From Clostridium sp. CAG:411 (GTDB taxonomy: Bacteria; Bacillota; Clostridia; Lachnospirales; Lachnospiraceae), in the NCBI GenBank assembly GCA_000437275.1, contig FR899741.1:170189-206347 (forward strand): a stretch of 36,159 nt of DNA. The letters are read 5' to 3'. Position 1 is the first letter of the stretch; every line of letters starts with the position of its first letter. Under the pieces are notes generated by a model. It had not been told where the DNA came from, searched no databases, and was given only the letters and a program-made list of their open reading frames with translations. The position numbers and the translations under genes are program-made. This document shows, piece by piece, positions 17,264 through 25,689 of the stretch.

Positions 17264-18550
17264 CTACTTATAGTAATCAAACTGCAATCCGTACATCCGT
17301 ACAGTATCTCCATCTTCAATACCTAACGCTTCTAATTGTTCTAATATACCATTTTCTTTTAAGAATTTCTGGAAAAATTCAAATCCCTTTTCTGAATCTA
17401 AATTTGTATATCCCAGCATCTTCTCAATTCTTGGGCCTTCCACTACATACATACCATCTTCATCTACTTCTACTGTATATGGCTCATCTGCAATTTCTAA
17501 GGAATCTACGAAAAATTCTTTCTCAAAGACAACTGGTTCATCTCCGATTTCATTTAAACGTTCTTTTACATAATACAGAAGTTCCTTTACGCCCTTACCA
17601 CTAACTGCCGAAATTGGAAATACTTTAATGCCTTTTGGTTCGAATTCATCCTTTAATGCCTGTAATACTTCTTCTCCTTCGTTCCCGTAGAACACATCAA
17701 TTTTATTTGCAGCAATCACTTGAGGTCTACTAGCTAATTCTTCATTATAAGATGCCAGCTCCGCATTGATTACTTTAATATCTTCAATTGGATCTCTGCC
17801 TTCTGTTGATGCAGCATCTACCATGTGTATCATAACTTTCGTACGCTCTACATGGCGTAAAAATTCATGTCCTAATCCAATTCCTTCCGATGCACCTTCA
17901 ATCAATCCAGGTATATCTGCAATAACAAAGCCATCTCCACCATCTAAATCCACTACTCCCAAATTAGGGTTTAGTGTCGTAAAATGGTAATTTGCAATTT
18001 TAGGCTTTGCATTGGTAACTCGCGCTAAAAAGGTAGATTTTCCAACATTAGGGAAACCAACCAAACCAACGTCTGCAATAACTTTCAGCTCTAAAAGCAC
18101 TGTCAATTCTTTTCCCGGCTTTCCCGGTTGTGCAAACTGAGGCACCTGCATGGTAGCCGTAGCATAATGCTGATTTCCTTTTCCTCCACGTCCACCTTTT
18201 AGTACAACTTCGCGTGGATTTTCATAATTGATATCGGTAATTACCTTTCCACTCTCTGCATCCTTTACAACTGTTCCAGGTGGAACTTTTACAACCATAT
18301 CCATACCATCTTTTCCATGGCATCTTCTTGTTCCTCCAGGCTCTCCATCACTGGCAAAATACTTTCGTACATGACGAAAATCGTTCAGTGTATTTAATCC
18401 TTCATCCATTTCAAATATCAAATCACCGCCACGTCCACCGTCACCGCCATCTGGTCCTCCTGCTGCAACGAACAATTCACGACGAAAACTCACATGACCA
18501 TCTCCGCCTTTTCCGGAACGTATATATATCTTTGCACTATCTGCGAACAT
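17264..18550 (-). CDS. obgE: GTPase Obg/CgtA
   Basis: 428 residues. An essential GTPase linked to 50S assembly and the stress response. The glycine-rich N-terminal Obg fold (GKGGDGHVSFRRE, GGPDGGDGGRGGD) covers residues 1-158, the G domain follows (GFPNVGKST at 165-173, ADIPGLIEGA, NKID), and a C-terminal OCT domain of about 80 residues is present, as in most Firmicutes. It has a GAGGTGA ribosome site. It is the last gene of the L21-Prp-L27-Obg set, separated from rpmA by a hairpin. Confidence 0.97.
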   Translation of the reverse strand: MFADSAKIYIRSGKGGDGHVSFRRELFVAAGGPDGGDGGRGGDLIFEMDEGLNTLNDFRHVRKYFASDGEPGGTRRCHGKDGMDMVVKVPPGTVVKDAESGKVITDINYENPREVVLKGGRGGKGNQHYATATMQVPQFAQPGKPGKELTVLLELKVIADVGLVGFPNVGKSTFLARVTNAKPKIANYHFTTLNPNLGVVDLDGGDGFVIADIPGLIEGASEGIGLGHEFLRHVERTKVMIHMVDAASTEGRDPIEDIKVINAELASYNEELASRPQVIAANKIDVFYGNEGEEVLQALKDEFEPKGIKVFPISAVSGKGVKELLYYVKERLNEIGDEPVVFEKEFFVDSLEIADEPYTVEVDEDGMYVVEGPRIEKMLGYTNLDSEKGFEFFQKFLKENGILEQLEALGIEDGDTVRMYGLQFDYYK

Positions 18551-18675
18551 TTTTTCACCTCATCCTTCTTTCTATCTTTTCTTTCGTATACTCTGGGATG
18601 TTCTAACTCACAGAAAATGAATTGTATCACATCATCCTAACTATACTACATATAATTTATCTTTTTCCATGAGTT

Positions 18676-18717
18676 AAAACACCCCAAATATTTGATTACT
18701 CAAGTATCTGGGGTGTT
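18676..18717 (-). terminator. Terminator-like hairpin between rpmA and obgE
   Basis: A stem of 18 bp with one mismatch and one G-T pair (outer part AACACCCCA/TGGGGTGTT) closes on GTAA. Only four T follow, so partial termination is likely, giving more L21/L27 than Obg. Confidence 0.65.
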
Positions 18718-18736
18718 ATGTTTGTAATGTTATAGA

Positions 18737-19024
18737 TTATTTTGATTCTACTGGGTAAACAGAAGCCTGCTTCTTGTCTCTACCCTTTCTTTCAAATCTT
18801 AATACACCGTCAACTAAAGCGTATAATGTATCATCTCCACCACGTCCAACATTAAGACCTGGATGAATCTTAGTACCACGCTGTCTGTAAAGAATATTTC
18901 CAGCTAAAACGAACTGTCCGTCAGCTCTCTTAGCTCCTAATCTCTTAGACTCAGAATCTCTACCGTTCTTTGTAGAACCAACACCCTTTTTATGAGCGAA
19001 TAATTGAAGATTCATGTTTAACAT
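18737..19024 (-). CDS. rpmA: 50S ribosomal protein L27 with cleavable N-terminus
   Basis: 95 residues. L27 lies near the peptidyl-transferase centre. The start MLNMNLQLF-AHKKG carries the Firmicutes pre-sequence: cleavage after LQLF by the Prp protease (encoded just upstream) exposes AHKKG, needed in the ribosome. The rest is typical (GSTKNGRDSESKRLGAKRADGQ, RQRGTKIHPGLNVGRGGDDTLYA). A GGGAGG site lies before 19024; a second ATG three codons later is a possible alternative. Confidence 0.97.
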   Translation of the reverse strand: MLNMNLQLFAHKKGVGSTKNGRDSESKRLGAKRADGQFVLAGNILYRQRGTKIHPGLNVGRGGDDTLYALVDGVLRFERKGRDKKQASVYPVESK

Positions 19025-19046
19025 ATCCTTACACCTCCCTGTTGAT

Positions 19047-19370
19047 TTATTGAAATATTACACGAATATATTCTCTGCTATATTCTTCCTCAATGCCTTG
19101 TAAGCCAAGCAATAAGGAATCCACCAATAATTTAGACTTATCACTAATGGATGAAGTCATCTGCAATATAACCTGATCCGTCTTGGTGTCCTGATCTACA
19201 TGAAAATCATCATCAGTAAACTTCTCAATTGCATTTACGGTATTTATAAATAATGCGGATGCCGCAGCACATACAATGTCCTGCCCATACTCAGCATATC
19301 CTGCATGTCCATGCATGCAAATGCGATTGTAAATACCATCTTCATTTTTACTAACAGTAACTGTAATCAT
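19047..19370 (-). CDS. prp: Ribosomal-processing cysteine protease Prp
   Basis: 107 residues. Removes the N-terminal extension of L27. The catalytic His and Cys are visible in GHAGYAEYGQDIVCAAASAL, with the conserved NTVNAIEKF helix. Located between rplU and rpmA as in Firmicutes generally, so enzyme and substrate are co-expressed. Older names are YsxB and DUF464. Confidence 0.95.
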   Translation of the reverse strand: MITVTVSKNEDGIYNRICMHGHAGYAEYGQDIVCAAASALFINTVNAIEKFTDDDFHVDQDTKTDQVILQMTSSISDKSKLLVDSLLLGLQGIEEEYSREYIRVIFQ

Positions 19371-19401
19371 GTTGCACTCCTATCTGGATTACATACATGG
19401 A

Positions 19402-19710
19402 TTAAGCATTGATCTTTTCAATCTTAACCTGTGTGTACTGCTGTCTATGACCATTTTTCTTGTGATAGCCAGTTTTTCTCTTATATCTGTAAACGATAAC
19501 CTTTTTAGCTTTTCCTTCTTTTACTACAGAAGCAGTAACAGTTGCTCCAGCTACTGTTGGCTGTCCAACTTTTAAGCTACCGTCATTTACAGCAAGAACC
19601 TGATCAAAAGTAACATTTTCACCAGCTTCTACTCCAAGCTTTTCTACGTTAATGATATCGCCTTCGGCTACTTTGTACTGTTTACCACCTGTTGCTATAA
19701 TTGCGTACAT
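19402..19710 (-). CDS. rplU: 50S ribosomal protein L21
   Basis: 102 residues, full length: MYAIIATGGKQYKVAEGD at the N-terminus and YRYKRKTGYHKKNGHRQ near the C-terminus. First gene of the rplU-prp-rpmA-obgE unit, with a GGAGGTG ribosome site, an apparent leader RNA and a clear promoter upstream. Confidence 0.98.
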   Translation of the reverse strand: MYAIIATGGKQYKVAEGDIINVEKLGVEAGENVTFDQVLAVNDGSLKVGQPTVAGATVTASVVKEGKAKKVIVYRYKRKTGYHKKNGHRQQYTQVKIEKINA

Positions 19711-19734
19711 ATGGCACCTCCTATTATCATTACT

Positions 19735-19781
19735 CGCCAGCTATGGTGTTTGCTCAAGCAAATCTTAAACCTCGCTGTGCG
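19735..19781 (-). ncRNA. L21 leader RNA (candidate)
   Basis: On the minus strand CGC-A-CAGC (19781-19774) pairs with GCTGGCG (19741-19735), 7 bp with a bulged A. It encloses a hairpin TTTGCT/AGCAAA (19749-19762). Its place between the promoter and rplU fits the L21 leader family of Firmicutes, where L21 is thought to control its own operon. Structure is read from sequence; family membership is inferred. Confidence 0.6.
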
Positions 19782-19793
19782 GCATACTTCTAC

Positions 19794-19822
19794 ATTAAAT
19801 CACATTCTTTTTTGTTTGTCAA
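19794..19822 (-). promoter_or_regulatory. Promoter of rplU-prp-rpmA-obgE
   Basis: Perfect -35 TTGACA (19817-19822), 17-bp spacer, -10 TTTAAT (19794-19799) preceded by TGA as an extended -10. Confidence 0.8.
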
Positions 19823-19865
19823 GCATTTTTATTTACTTTTTATAATTGCCTGCTACCACCACAAC

Positions 19866-20234
19866 TTAATCTATATCATTCTCATCATAATGCCCATTGA
19901 TATCCATTGTATGTAGTGTTCTTCTTTTCAATCTAGCTTCTTCTGAAGCGTGCATAATGTAATCTTTAATTTCATCCGAATGCTTTACATGTGAAATCTT
20001 CAATTCTGGATGTGTAATGTCTCCTGTATAACAGACAATAGTACCCAAACCAAAAATTCTTTCAAAAAAGCTTTTCTTTAAACGCGTATCCTGGATCTTA
20101 TACATAAAAGCATCATCTTCCACGATATTTAAAAATCCTGTTTTCATGTTTATCTTTTCTTCATCAATCAGATATTTTGTAAAACTTAGTGGTAATCCAA
20201 AAAATACTACACGTTTTCTTTCTCTATACTCCAT
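19866..20234 (-). CDS. Bacterial PH-domain protein
   Basis: About 122 residues, soluble, no membrane helix. It resembles the bacterial PH domain (bPH/DUF304-like): FTKYLIDEEKINMKTGFLNIVEDDAFMYKIQDTRLKKSFFERIFGLGTIVCYTGDITHPEL, i.e. the usual 'lot of strands then F.R.FG.GTI' pattern. Function unknown. I start at 20234 because GGGAG lies 7 nt before that ATG; an in-frame ATG at 20252 is near the stop of the upstream lipoprotein gene. The C-terminal tail is charged. Likely cotranscribed with the lipoprotein. Confidence 0.75.
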   Translation of the reverse strand: MEYRERKRVVFFGLPLSFTKYLIDEEKINMKTGFLNIVEDDAFMYKIQDTRLKKSFFERIFGLGTIVCYTGDITHPELKISHVKHSDEIKDYIMHASEEARLKRRTLHTMDINGHYDENDID

Positions 20235-20254
20235 TTTTTTCTCCCTTTTCATTT

Positions 20255-20965
20255 TTATTGAATTTGGACAGTCGCACTCTTTCCAGAACCTGTAACTGCC
20301 ATTTTACAGCCTGCCAGCTTTGTATCTTGGGAAACAATAAAAACAACTCTTCCCTTCGCTGTTTTTCCTGCCTTTATCTTTTTATTATAGAAAACCAAAT
20401 CATCTTCTGCCAAAGATAATTCCGCAGAATACGTTTTGCCGTCTCCAGTGGTAAGTTGATATTCCAATTGTTTTTTTGCAAGATTAACTTTTTTATCTTT
20501 TGAGGTAGTGTTTTTCAATTTCAAATTGACAACCGCAATCCTTTCCCCTTTTTTTGCATAAATAGCATATCCAGCTTCGCCACCTGTATATTGCGTACAG
20601 GTAGTTATCTTATCTGCTGTCACTTCTATACCTGAAATTCCCATTATATCAGACAATGCATACTCCTGTTCCTGCTCTTCACTTCCATTAGAACCGTCAG
20701 AAGTAGCAGATGAGTTTTGATTCCCCGGCTCTGCTGTTACTCCCGGTGCCGTTGTAACAGCAGGAGTTCCAGTAGCTTCTGGCTCTGTTGTTTCTTCTGG
20801 GTACTGCAAACTTTCTGTATAATTTTTACTATGTTTTAACATCAAACCAGCTATATATTCTGCGGTCTCTGCCGTTTGCTGCTCATTGAGCACAACAGTT
20901 TTTCCACATCCTGTCAATCCTAATGCTGCAATTAACGCAAGCACTCCTACTCCCTGTTTTTTCAC
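20255..20965 (-). CDS. Lipoprotein with DUF4352-like beta-sandwich
   Basis: 236 residues. The signal peptide ends in lipobox LTGC (Cys20). A low-complexity Glu/Thr/Pro/Ser linker (about 56-100) separates the anchor from a C-terminal domain that reads like an Ig-like DUF4352-type fold (GERIAVVNLKLKNTTSKDKKV, ...LVFYNKKIKAGKTAKGRVVF). Start codon is GTG with a GAGGGGG site and its own promoter upstream. Substrate or partner is unknown. It follows the two-component system and may be one of its outputs, but that is a guess from position. Confidence 0.75.
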   Translation of the reverse strand: MKKQGVGVLALIAALGLTGCGKTVVLNEQQTAETAEYIAGLMLKHSKNYTESLQYPEETTEPEATGTPAVTTAPGVTAEPGNQNSSATSDGSNGSEEQEQEYALSDIMGISGIEVTADKITTCTQYTGGEAGYAIYAKKGERIAVVNLKLKNTTSKDKKVNLAKKQLEYQLTTGDGKTYSAELSLAEDDLVFYNKKIKAGKTAKGRVVFIVSQDTKLAGCKMAVTGSGKSATVQIQ

Positions 20966-21034
20966 TATAATGCCCCCTCAACCTGTAAAACAGTCCTTAG
21001 AATATTTTCACAGACTTTTCTTTTTATTTCTTTC

Positions 21035-21063
21035 ATTATAACAATATTTGACAGCAAACGCAA
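21035..21063 (-). promoter_or_regulatory. Promoter of the lipoprotein/PH-domain unit
   Basis: -35 TTGCGT (21058-21063), 17-bp spacer, perfect -10 TATAAT (21035-21040) with a TGT extended -10. It sits just past the kinase gene stop. Confidence 0.7.
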
Positions 21064-21070
21064 ACCCTTT

Positions 21071-22678
21071 CTAACTTTCCTTTGTATCCAGCTCAAACCA
21101 AAATTCCACTCCATCGTTGGTATTATATACACCACATTCCCGATGCATAGAATTCATAATTGCCTTTACAATAGACAGTCCAATACCGCTACCTCCGTAT
21201 TCTCTTGTACGTGCCTTATCAACTTTATAGAATTTAATCCAGACTTTTTCCAAATCGTCTTCTGGAATCGGCTCTCCTGTATTTCTTACAGCAATACGAA
21301 CTACATCCTCCAGTCTAGTCATTTTTATTTCTATGATTTTTTCTCCATCCACATGATTCAATGCATTGCTCACATAGTTTGTCACAACTTCCTGTGTCAT
21401 ATATTCGTCTGCCCATACATATACAGGTTCCTGTTGTTCAAATATCACAGTTACTTCCTTCTGTGCAAAGATAAGCTGATTGGAATTTAATACTGATTGT
21501 ATGACTGCCACAATATCAAATCGCTCAAATTCTATTTGATTTTTGCCAAACTCGATCTGATTTAAGTTTAGTAACTTCTTTACCATATTATTCATTTTAT
21601 TTGCTTCGTCTATAATAACTTCACAATAAAATTCTCGATCCTCTGGGTCCTCATTGATATTGTCCTGCAATCCTTCTGCGTATCCCTGTATCAGCGCAAT
21701 TGGTGTTTTCAACTCATGTGTTACATTTGATAAAAATTCTTTTCGCATTTCATCAATTTGTATCTTACTTTCAATATCTGACTTTAATTCATTGTTCGCA
21801 GATTTCAATTCTGAAATTGTAGTTTCTAGTTTTTCTGAAAGTACATTGATGCTATGCCCCAAATCACCTAATTCATCTTTACGCTGTTCTGTGTACTTCG
21901 TCTCAAAATTTAATTCTGACATCTCATGTGCAATTTTTGAAAGTTTTCGGATTGGTTTTGTAAAGCTATCACTAATCACAAACATTACAATAATACCAAT
22001 TAAAATAGCTAATAGCGCCGCATAAACCAAAAATTGACTTGATAATTTCACGCTCTCCTGTATACTTTCATAATTGGTACGCATATAAACCGTATGTGTT
22101 TCATCTGCTATTTTAATAGAACCAACTAACTCTAAATATTCCGAATCCAAACGGTCATCATGAACTTTTACAATGGAATAGAGCCCACTTTTTTCTTCAT
22201 ATAAAGTTGTCGCATCCACCTGTTTTCCAACGTCTTTTAAATCTCCGTAATTTTCTCCCATCTGATTCAACACAAGCTGTTGTTCCCGCTCATTCATCCG
22301 CTGGTCTTCCGCCGATGGATACAAAAATACGCCTTGATAAATCCAATGTCCCTGATAATATATACGCAGCCAATCTACTACATAGATACTTATATTATTG
22401 TCCGCACTCCACTTCTCCAATGCCAACTCCACCGCAGAATCAACGGTTTGCGAAGCTTCATCCTTATCAGAATCTGCTTCCTTTGATTCTGACTGATTTA
22501 ACTGTTCATATACCTCTGTATAGGATTGTTTCAGTGATTGGCATTTGCTGTATTGATAATAGGTAGGCAAAAACAATTCATTTGCCCCCCAGCAAAGCAT
22601 AAATACGCCAAGAAGTAATGCAGAAACAGAACAACTCAACCGAAAACGAATGGACTGTTTTTTAAATTTCTTTTTCAT
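21071..22678 (-). CDS. Two-component sensor histidine kinase
   Basis: About 535 residues. Membrane helices near 13-33 and 215-238 enclose an extracellular sensor domain of about 180 residues; then HAMP (DSFTKPIRKLSKIAHEMSELNF), a dimerisation domain with the phospho-His in FLSNVTHELKTPIALIQGYAEGL, and a C-terminal ATPase domain (YVSNALNHVDGEKIIEI, GGSGIGLSIVKAIM). The partner regulator gene is 20 bp upstream. The start is either GTG at 22687 or ATG at 22678; the ribosome site is not decisive. The signal sensed is unknown. Confidence 0.95.
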   Translation of the reverse strand: MKKKFKKQSIRFRLSCSVSALLLGVFMLCWGANELFLPTYYQYSKCQSLKQSYTEVYEQLNQSESKEADSDKDEASQTVDSAVELALEKWSADNNISIYVVDWLRIYYQGHWIYQGVFLYPSAEDQRMNEREQQLVLNQMGENYGDLKDVGKQVDATTLYEEKSGLYSIVKVHDDRLDSEYLELVGSIKIADETHTVYMRTNYESIQESVKLSSQFLVYAALLAILIGIIVMFVISDSFTKPIRKLSKIAHEMSELNFETKYTEQRKDELGDLGHSINVLSEKLETTISELKSANNELKSDIESKIQIDEMRKEFLSNVTHELKTPIALIQGYAEGLQDNINEDPEDREFYCEVIIDEANKMNNMVKKLLNLNQIEFGKNQIEFERFDIVAVIQSVLNSNQLIFAQKEVTVIFEQQEPVYVWADEYMTQEVVTNYVSNALNHVDGEKIIEIKMTRLEDVVRIAVRNTGEPIPEDDLEKVWIKFYKVDKARTREYGGSGIGLSIVKAIMNSMHRECGVYNTNDGVEFWFELDTKES

Positions 22679-22698
22679 ACTTTCCACTCTTTTCTATT

Positions 22699-23382
22699 TT
22701 ATTTTGTCTTCGGTGTTTCAAATTTGTATCCCATTCCCCAGATTGTTTTGATACAATCACCTTTATCACCTAATTTGCTTCTCAGTTTTTTTACATGTGT
22801 ATCAATCGTTCTGGCATCTCCAAAGTAATCATAGTTCCACACATTATTTAAAATACGTTCCCTTGACAAGGCTACTCCTTCATTTTTTACAAAATAGGAT
22901 AGCAACTCAAATTCTTTAAAACTTAACTCAATTACTTTTCCATCGACTGAAACTTCATGCGCCGTTTTATTAATCACGATACCATCAATTTCTATATTTT
23001 CATCATCTACATTATTTGTACGTCGCAAAATTGCTTCCACACGGGCAACTAAAATCTTTGGGCTAAATGGTTTTGATATGTATTCATCAATTCCTAAATC
23101 AAATCCCAAAAGTTCATCTTTTTCGTCGCTCTTTGCAGTCAACATAATAATAGGCACTTTTGAGTATTGTCTGATTTCTCTACACACCTGCCATCCATCC
23201 ATCTTAGGCATCATAACATCTAAAATAATCAGTGAAATGTCGTTTTGCTCAAAAAATTTATCAACAGCAACTTCGCCATTTTCCGCTTCAATGACATCAT
23301 AACCTTTTTTTCCAAGGAAGTCTTTTACAAGTTTGCGCATTCTGCTTTCATCATCCACAACCATTATTTTTAAACGTTCCAT
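22699..23382 (-). CDS. OmpR/PhoB-family response regulator
   Basis: About 227 residues. Receiver domain with acidic pair DD at 10-11, phospho-Asp55 (IILDVMMPKMDG) and Lys in YISKPFSP; C-terminal winged helix (ELSFKEFELLSYFVKNEG, RTIDTHVKKLRSKLG). Start placed at 23382, six nt after a GGAGGG site; an ATG two codons earlier is too close to it. Pairs with the kinase gene downstream. Confidence 0.96.
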   Translation of the reverse strand: MERLKIMVVDDESRMRKLVKDFLGKKGYDVIEAENGEVAVDKFFEQNDISLIILDVMMPKMDGWQVCREIRQYSKVPIIMLTAKSDEKDELLGFDLGIDEYISKPFSPKILVARVEAILRRTNNVDDENIEIDGIVINKTAHEVSVDGKVIELSFKEFELLSYFVKNEGVALSRERILNNVWNYDYFGDARTIDTHVKKLRSKLGDKGDCIKTIWGMGYKFETPKTK

Positions 23383-23468
23383 AAACATCCCTCCACAATT
23401 TTCCCTATCATCTGTTAAAATGTTGTTTTTTTTAATCCTAACAAAATTCTATGTATAAACTGTGAAAT

Positions 23469-24059
23469 CTACTCACTTTCTTTTTGCTCTTTTTCCTTCT
23501 GTTTCTGTTGTTCCTTCCACTGCTGTTCTTTTTCTGTTACTGCATTTTCACGTTCTTTTAATTCTTCTTCCCATGCTGAATATTTATCAAGCACTGCATC
23601 TTCGTCATAGGTCCGATAATTAAAGTACACCATAACCATCATCAATAGAATTAAACCACCCAAAAAGCAGATTATTATTTTTTGCAGTTTTCCTTTATCT
23701 TTTGAATCTTGATAAAGCACCCGATACTGTTCTGCTAATTTATTCGCTGCCTCTACATCCTCTGGAAGCTCCCTTTGTGAAGCTGTTTTATCTACGGGTA
23801 TTGTCTTTATATATTGTTTTTCCATTACCTCATTTTTTATCAGGTACAAGTAAAGCTGATGCATAAAGTCATATCCGATAACGGTATGAAACATTTTATT
23901 TTCTGATGCCTTATTGTATATTTTCAAAATCTGCTGCTTGTCTTTCATATTAGTATGCGCTTTTATATATACAATGGATTCTGCTTCTTTTTTTGCTTTG
24001 TCATAATCCTCACGGGTTGCAAACTCATAACCGTTTACTATCCATTTTTCATCCGCCAT
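23469..24059 (-). CDS. Single-helix membrane protein with coiled-coil tail, in the ExbB/ExbD-like cluster
   Basis: 196 residues, not recognised. A soluble, helix-rich N-terminal part (about 1-125; MADEKWIVNGYEFATREDYDKA opening) is followed by one membrane helix (about 128-147) and a strongly charged Glu/Lys/Gln coiled-coil tail of about 45 residues. No signal peptide. A good GAGGGTG site precedes the ATG. As the last gene of a four-gene run with proton-channel-like proteins, it may be a cytoplasmic partner or load of that motor. This is inference from position only. Confidence 0.7.
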   Translation of the reverse strand: MADEKWIVNGYEFATREDYDKAKKEAESIVYIKAHTNMKDKQQILKIYNKASENKMFHTVIGYDFMHQLYLYLIKNEVMEKQYIKTIPVDKTASQRELPEDVEAANKLAEQYRVLYQDSKDKGKLQKIIICFLGGLILLMMVMVYFNYRTYDEDAVLDKYSAWEEELKERENAVTEKEQQWKEQQKQKEKEQKESE

Positions 24060-24181
24060 TTAAAACACCCTCTTCCCGAAATTTTTATAAGATACCTTTC
24101 CTCTTTTTCAACTTTGCTTCCATATTACAAGGTAACCTGCTCTCTTCTTTCCAATCTATGCGACACCGCATTATTTTTCGT

Positions 24182-24673
24182 CTACTGAAAATCCGATACA
24201 TTATTTTCTAAATAAAATAGCGGTGTTTCTTTTTTTATGTTTTGAATCGCATTCTGGACGATCGATACATCTCTCGCCCAGGCATTCTTTCCATCATAGT
24301 TAAAAACAATCAATACCTTCTCTTCTGATAAATTCTTTTCTTTCAGGTAAGCAATCAATTGCTCGCGTGCTTCCTCCCTTTTATCATTGGAAAACGTAAT
24401 ACTTTCTGTTTCATCTTGATATGCAATCTCAAAGCTTCGTAGTTCTCCCAATCCACCTGCTAATTTTATGACCATATACTGGCAATCTTTTGAAATTATT
24501 TTTTCTAATGCTGCATTTTCATTTTGTAACTCTTTTATCGTTGCGGCACTGTTTTCCTTGTCCTTTTTTATTTCTCCATTGGTCGTCATAATAAAGCTAA
24601 ACAACATTATCATCAAAATATCTACTAAAACAGATAGATTCACTATTTTTTTCATTGTCATAAATTTATCCAT
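24182..24673 (-). CDS. ExbD/TolR/MotB-like membrane protein
   Basis: 163 residues. The N-terminal helix LSVLVDILMIMLFSFIMTT mirrors the ExbD/TolR signature L(T)PLVDVxxxLLIFFMVTT, and Asp18 occupies the place of the proton-binding Asp of that family. A coiled stretch (about 36-58) leads to an extracellular alpha/beta domain of about 100 residues. The ATG overlaps the TAA of the ExbB-like gene (TAATG), so translation is coupled. Function as the proton-conducting and force-transmitting partner of the ExbB-like protein is inferred. A peptidoglycan-binding OmpA motif is not evident. Confidence 0.65.
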   Translation of the reverse strand: MDKFMTMKKIVNLSVLVDILMIMLFSFIMTTNGEIKKDKENSAATIKELQNENAALEKIISKDCQYMVIKLAGGLGELRSFEIAYQDETESITFSNDKREEAREQLIAYLKEKNLSEEKVLIVFNYDGKNAWARDVSIVQNAIQNIKKETPLFYLENNVSDFQ

Positions 24674-25068
24674 TATTGTTCCTCATTTTTTGTATCTTGG
24701 TGTTTACGACTCCATTCTTTGTCTTTTAATTCAAAAATTCCTCGAATAATCAATGCATCTAGAACTTTAAGGATAATACAGAAAAACAAGCCACATAATG
24801 TCGTGTCTAACGCGGTTACAAATCCAGCCTGCAAACTGGCTGTATCATCTTTTATCTGTAAAAGGCCTACTACAGTACCCAAAGTACCAAGCAATGGCAG
24901 AATCTCCTCACATACCAAAAATATATTGTAAAAATAGTCCGTCATTCTACTCTTATGTCCCTTTTCACGAAAACAGATTGTCAAACAAGTCACAAAACCA
25001 AATACAAAACCTGCTGCTGCCACCATAATCATGATATCCATTATGTACTTTGCTAAAAAATTCACCAT
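24673..25068 (-). CDS. Short MotA/TolQ/ExbB-like proton channel protein
   Basis: 131 residues, three predicted membrane helices (about 7-32, 55-72, 82-108). The two family hallmarks are present: LLGTLGTVVGL at 59-69 and ALDTTLCGL at 86-94, matching LLGxLGTVxGI and ALxTTAxGL of ExbB/TolQ, including the Thr residues lining the channel. At about half the usual length it lacks the large cytoplasmic loop. It is flanked on both sides by ExbD-like genes. In monoderm bacteria without TonB or Tol-Pal its load is unknown. Confidence 0.7.
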   Translation of the reverse strand: MVNFLAKYIMDIMIMVAAAGFVFGFVTCLTICFREKGHKSRMTDYFYNIFLVCEEILPLLGTLGTVVGLLQIKDDTASLQAGFVTALDTTLCGLFFCIILKVLDALIIRGIFELKDKEWSRKHQDTKNEEQ

Positions 25069-25083
25069 TCTGTACTGTTCCTC

Positions 25084-25494
25084 CTAGTTTTTATCGTCTA
25101 TCGTCCATTTAATCTTTGCACTATCCATTGCCTGTTCCACGGATGTAAGAAAATCTGCAATTGCATTTTCATCATGGATTGTCACGATAATTGTATCCAA
25201 TTTATCTTCTCCAACTTCTGTCTTTAATTGGTCAATCAATGTTTCAATAGACTCCAAAGTTTCCTCTCGAAATATAATCTCATTGTCCTGTGTCAGTTCA
25301 ATATCGTAGTTCTTTATTTCAGGGGTTGCTTCTGTTTTTTCCTGCTCTGAACCCTGTTTTCCAAAAAATCCTGTTCCATTTCCTCCCCCAATACCAAAAT
25401 ACCATATTGCTAAAATCAACAAGATCAATATAGAAAAAATTACTGGGAAACATCCTATACTACGTTTCTTTTTTTCTTTCTTCTCCTTCTGCAT
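25084..25494 (-). CDS. Membrane-anchored protein with ExbD-like extracellular domain
   Basis: About 136 residues: a Lys-rich cytoplasmic tail, one membrane helix (about 18-38), a Gly-rich linker, and a C-terminal domain whose pattern (YDIELTQDNEIIFREETL...LKTEV..DTIIVTIHDENAIADFL) resembles the ExbD/TolR periplasmic fold. The membrane Asp of ExbD is absent, so it is unlikely to carry protons itself. Start chosen at 25494, 8 nt after GGAG; the ATG two codons earlier is too close. First gene of the cluster; a TATAAT at 25535-25540 may be its -10, but no good -35 is seen. Confidence 0.6.
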   Translation of the reverse strand: MQKEKKEKKKRSIGCFPVIFSILILLILAIWYFGIGGGNGTGFFGKQGSEQEKTEATPEIKNYDIELTQDNEIIFREETLESIETLIDQLKTEVGEDKLDTIIVTIHDENAIADFLTSVEQAMDSAKIKWTIDDKN

Positions 25495-25564
25495 AACCAT
25501 AACTCCTCTCTTTTCCTTTGTATTAATTATCTCTATTATATCGCATTTTTATTATAAGTACACT

Positions 25565-25606
25565 AAAAAATTGCCTATACTTTTTTTATCTCAAAAAAGT
25601 ATAGGC
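25565..25606 (-). terminator. Terminator after the VanZ pair
   Basis: A perfect 14-bp stem (GCCTATACTTTTTT and its complement, 25573-25586 with 25593-25606), 6-nt loop, followed by AATTTTTT on the minus strand. It separates the accessory locus from the ExbB/ExbD-like cluster. Confidence 0.9.
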
Positions 25607-25689
25607 TAATCTACGTACTCACTGTGGAGCATCTACATTTCTTCAGTTTTTTAATTGTTTCGGCTGGTCAATGCTATTGGCAAATCACT

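Noticed and set aside
24060..24181. A 28-codon frame between the ExbD-like gene and the coiled-coil protein gene
   Set aside because: No ribosome site and no recognisable pattern; the gap is more likely a spacer within the operon.
23469..25494. Zorya-type phage defence (ZorAB motor)
   Set aside because: The ExbB-like protein is only 131 residues without the long ZorA tail, and no ZorC, ZorD or ZorE gene is next to it.
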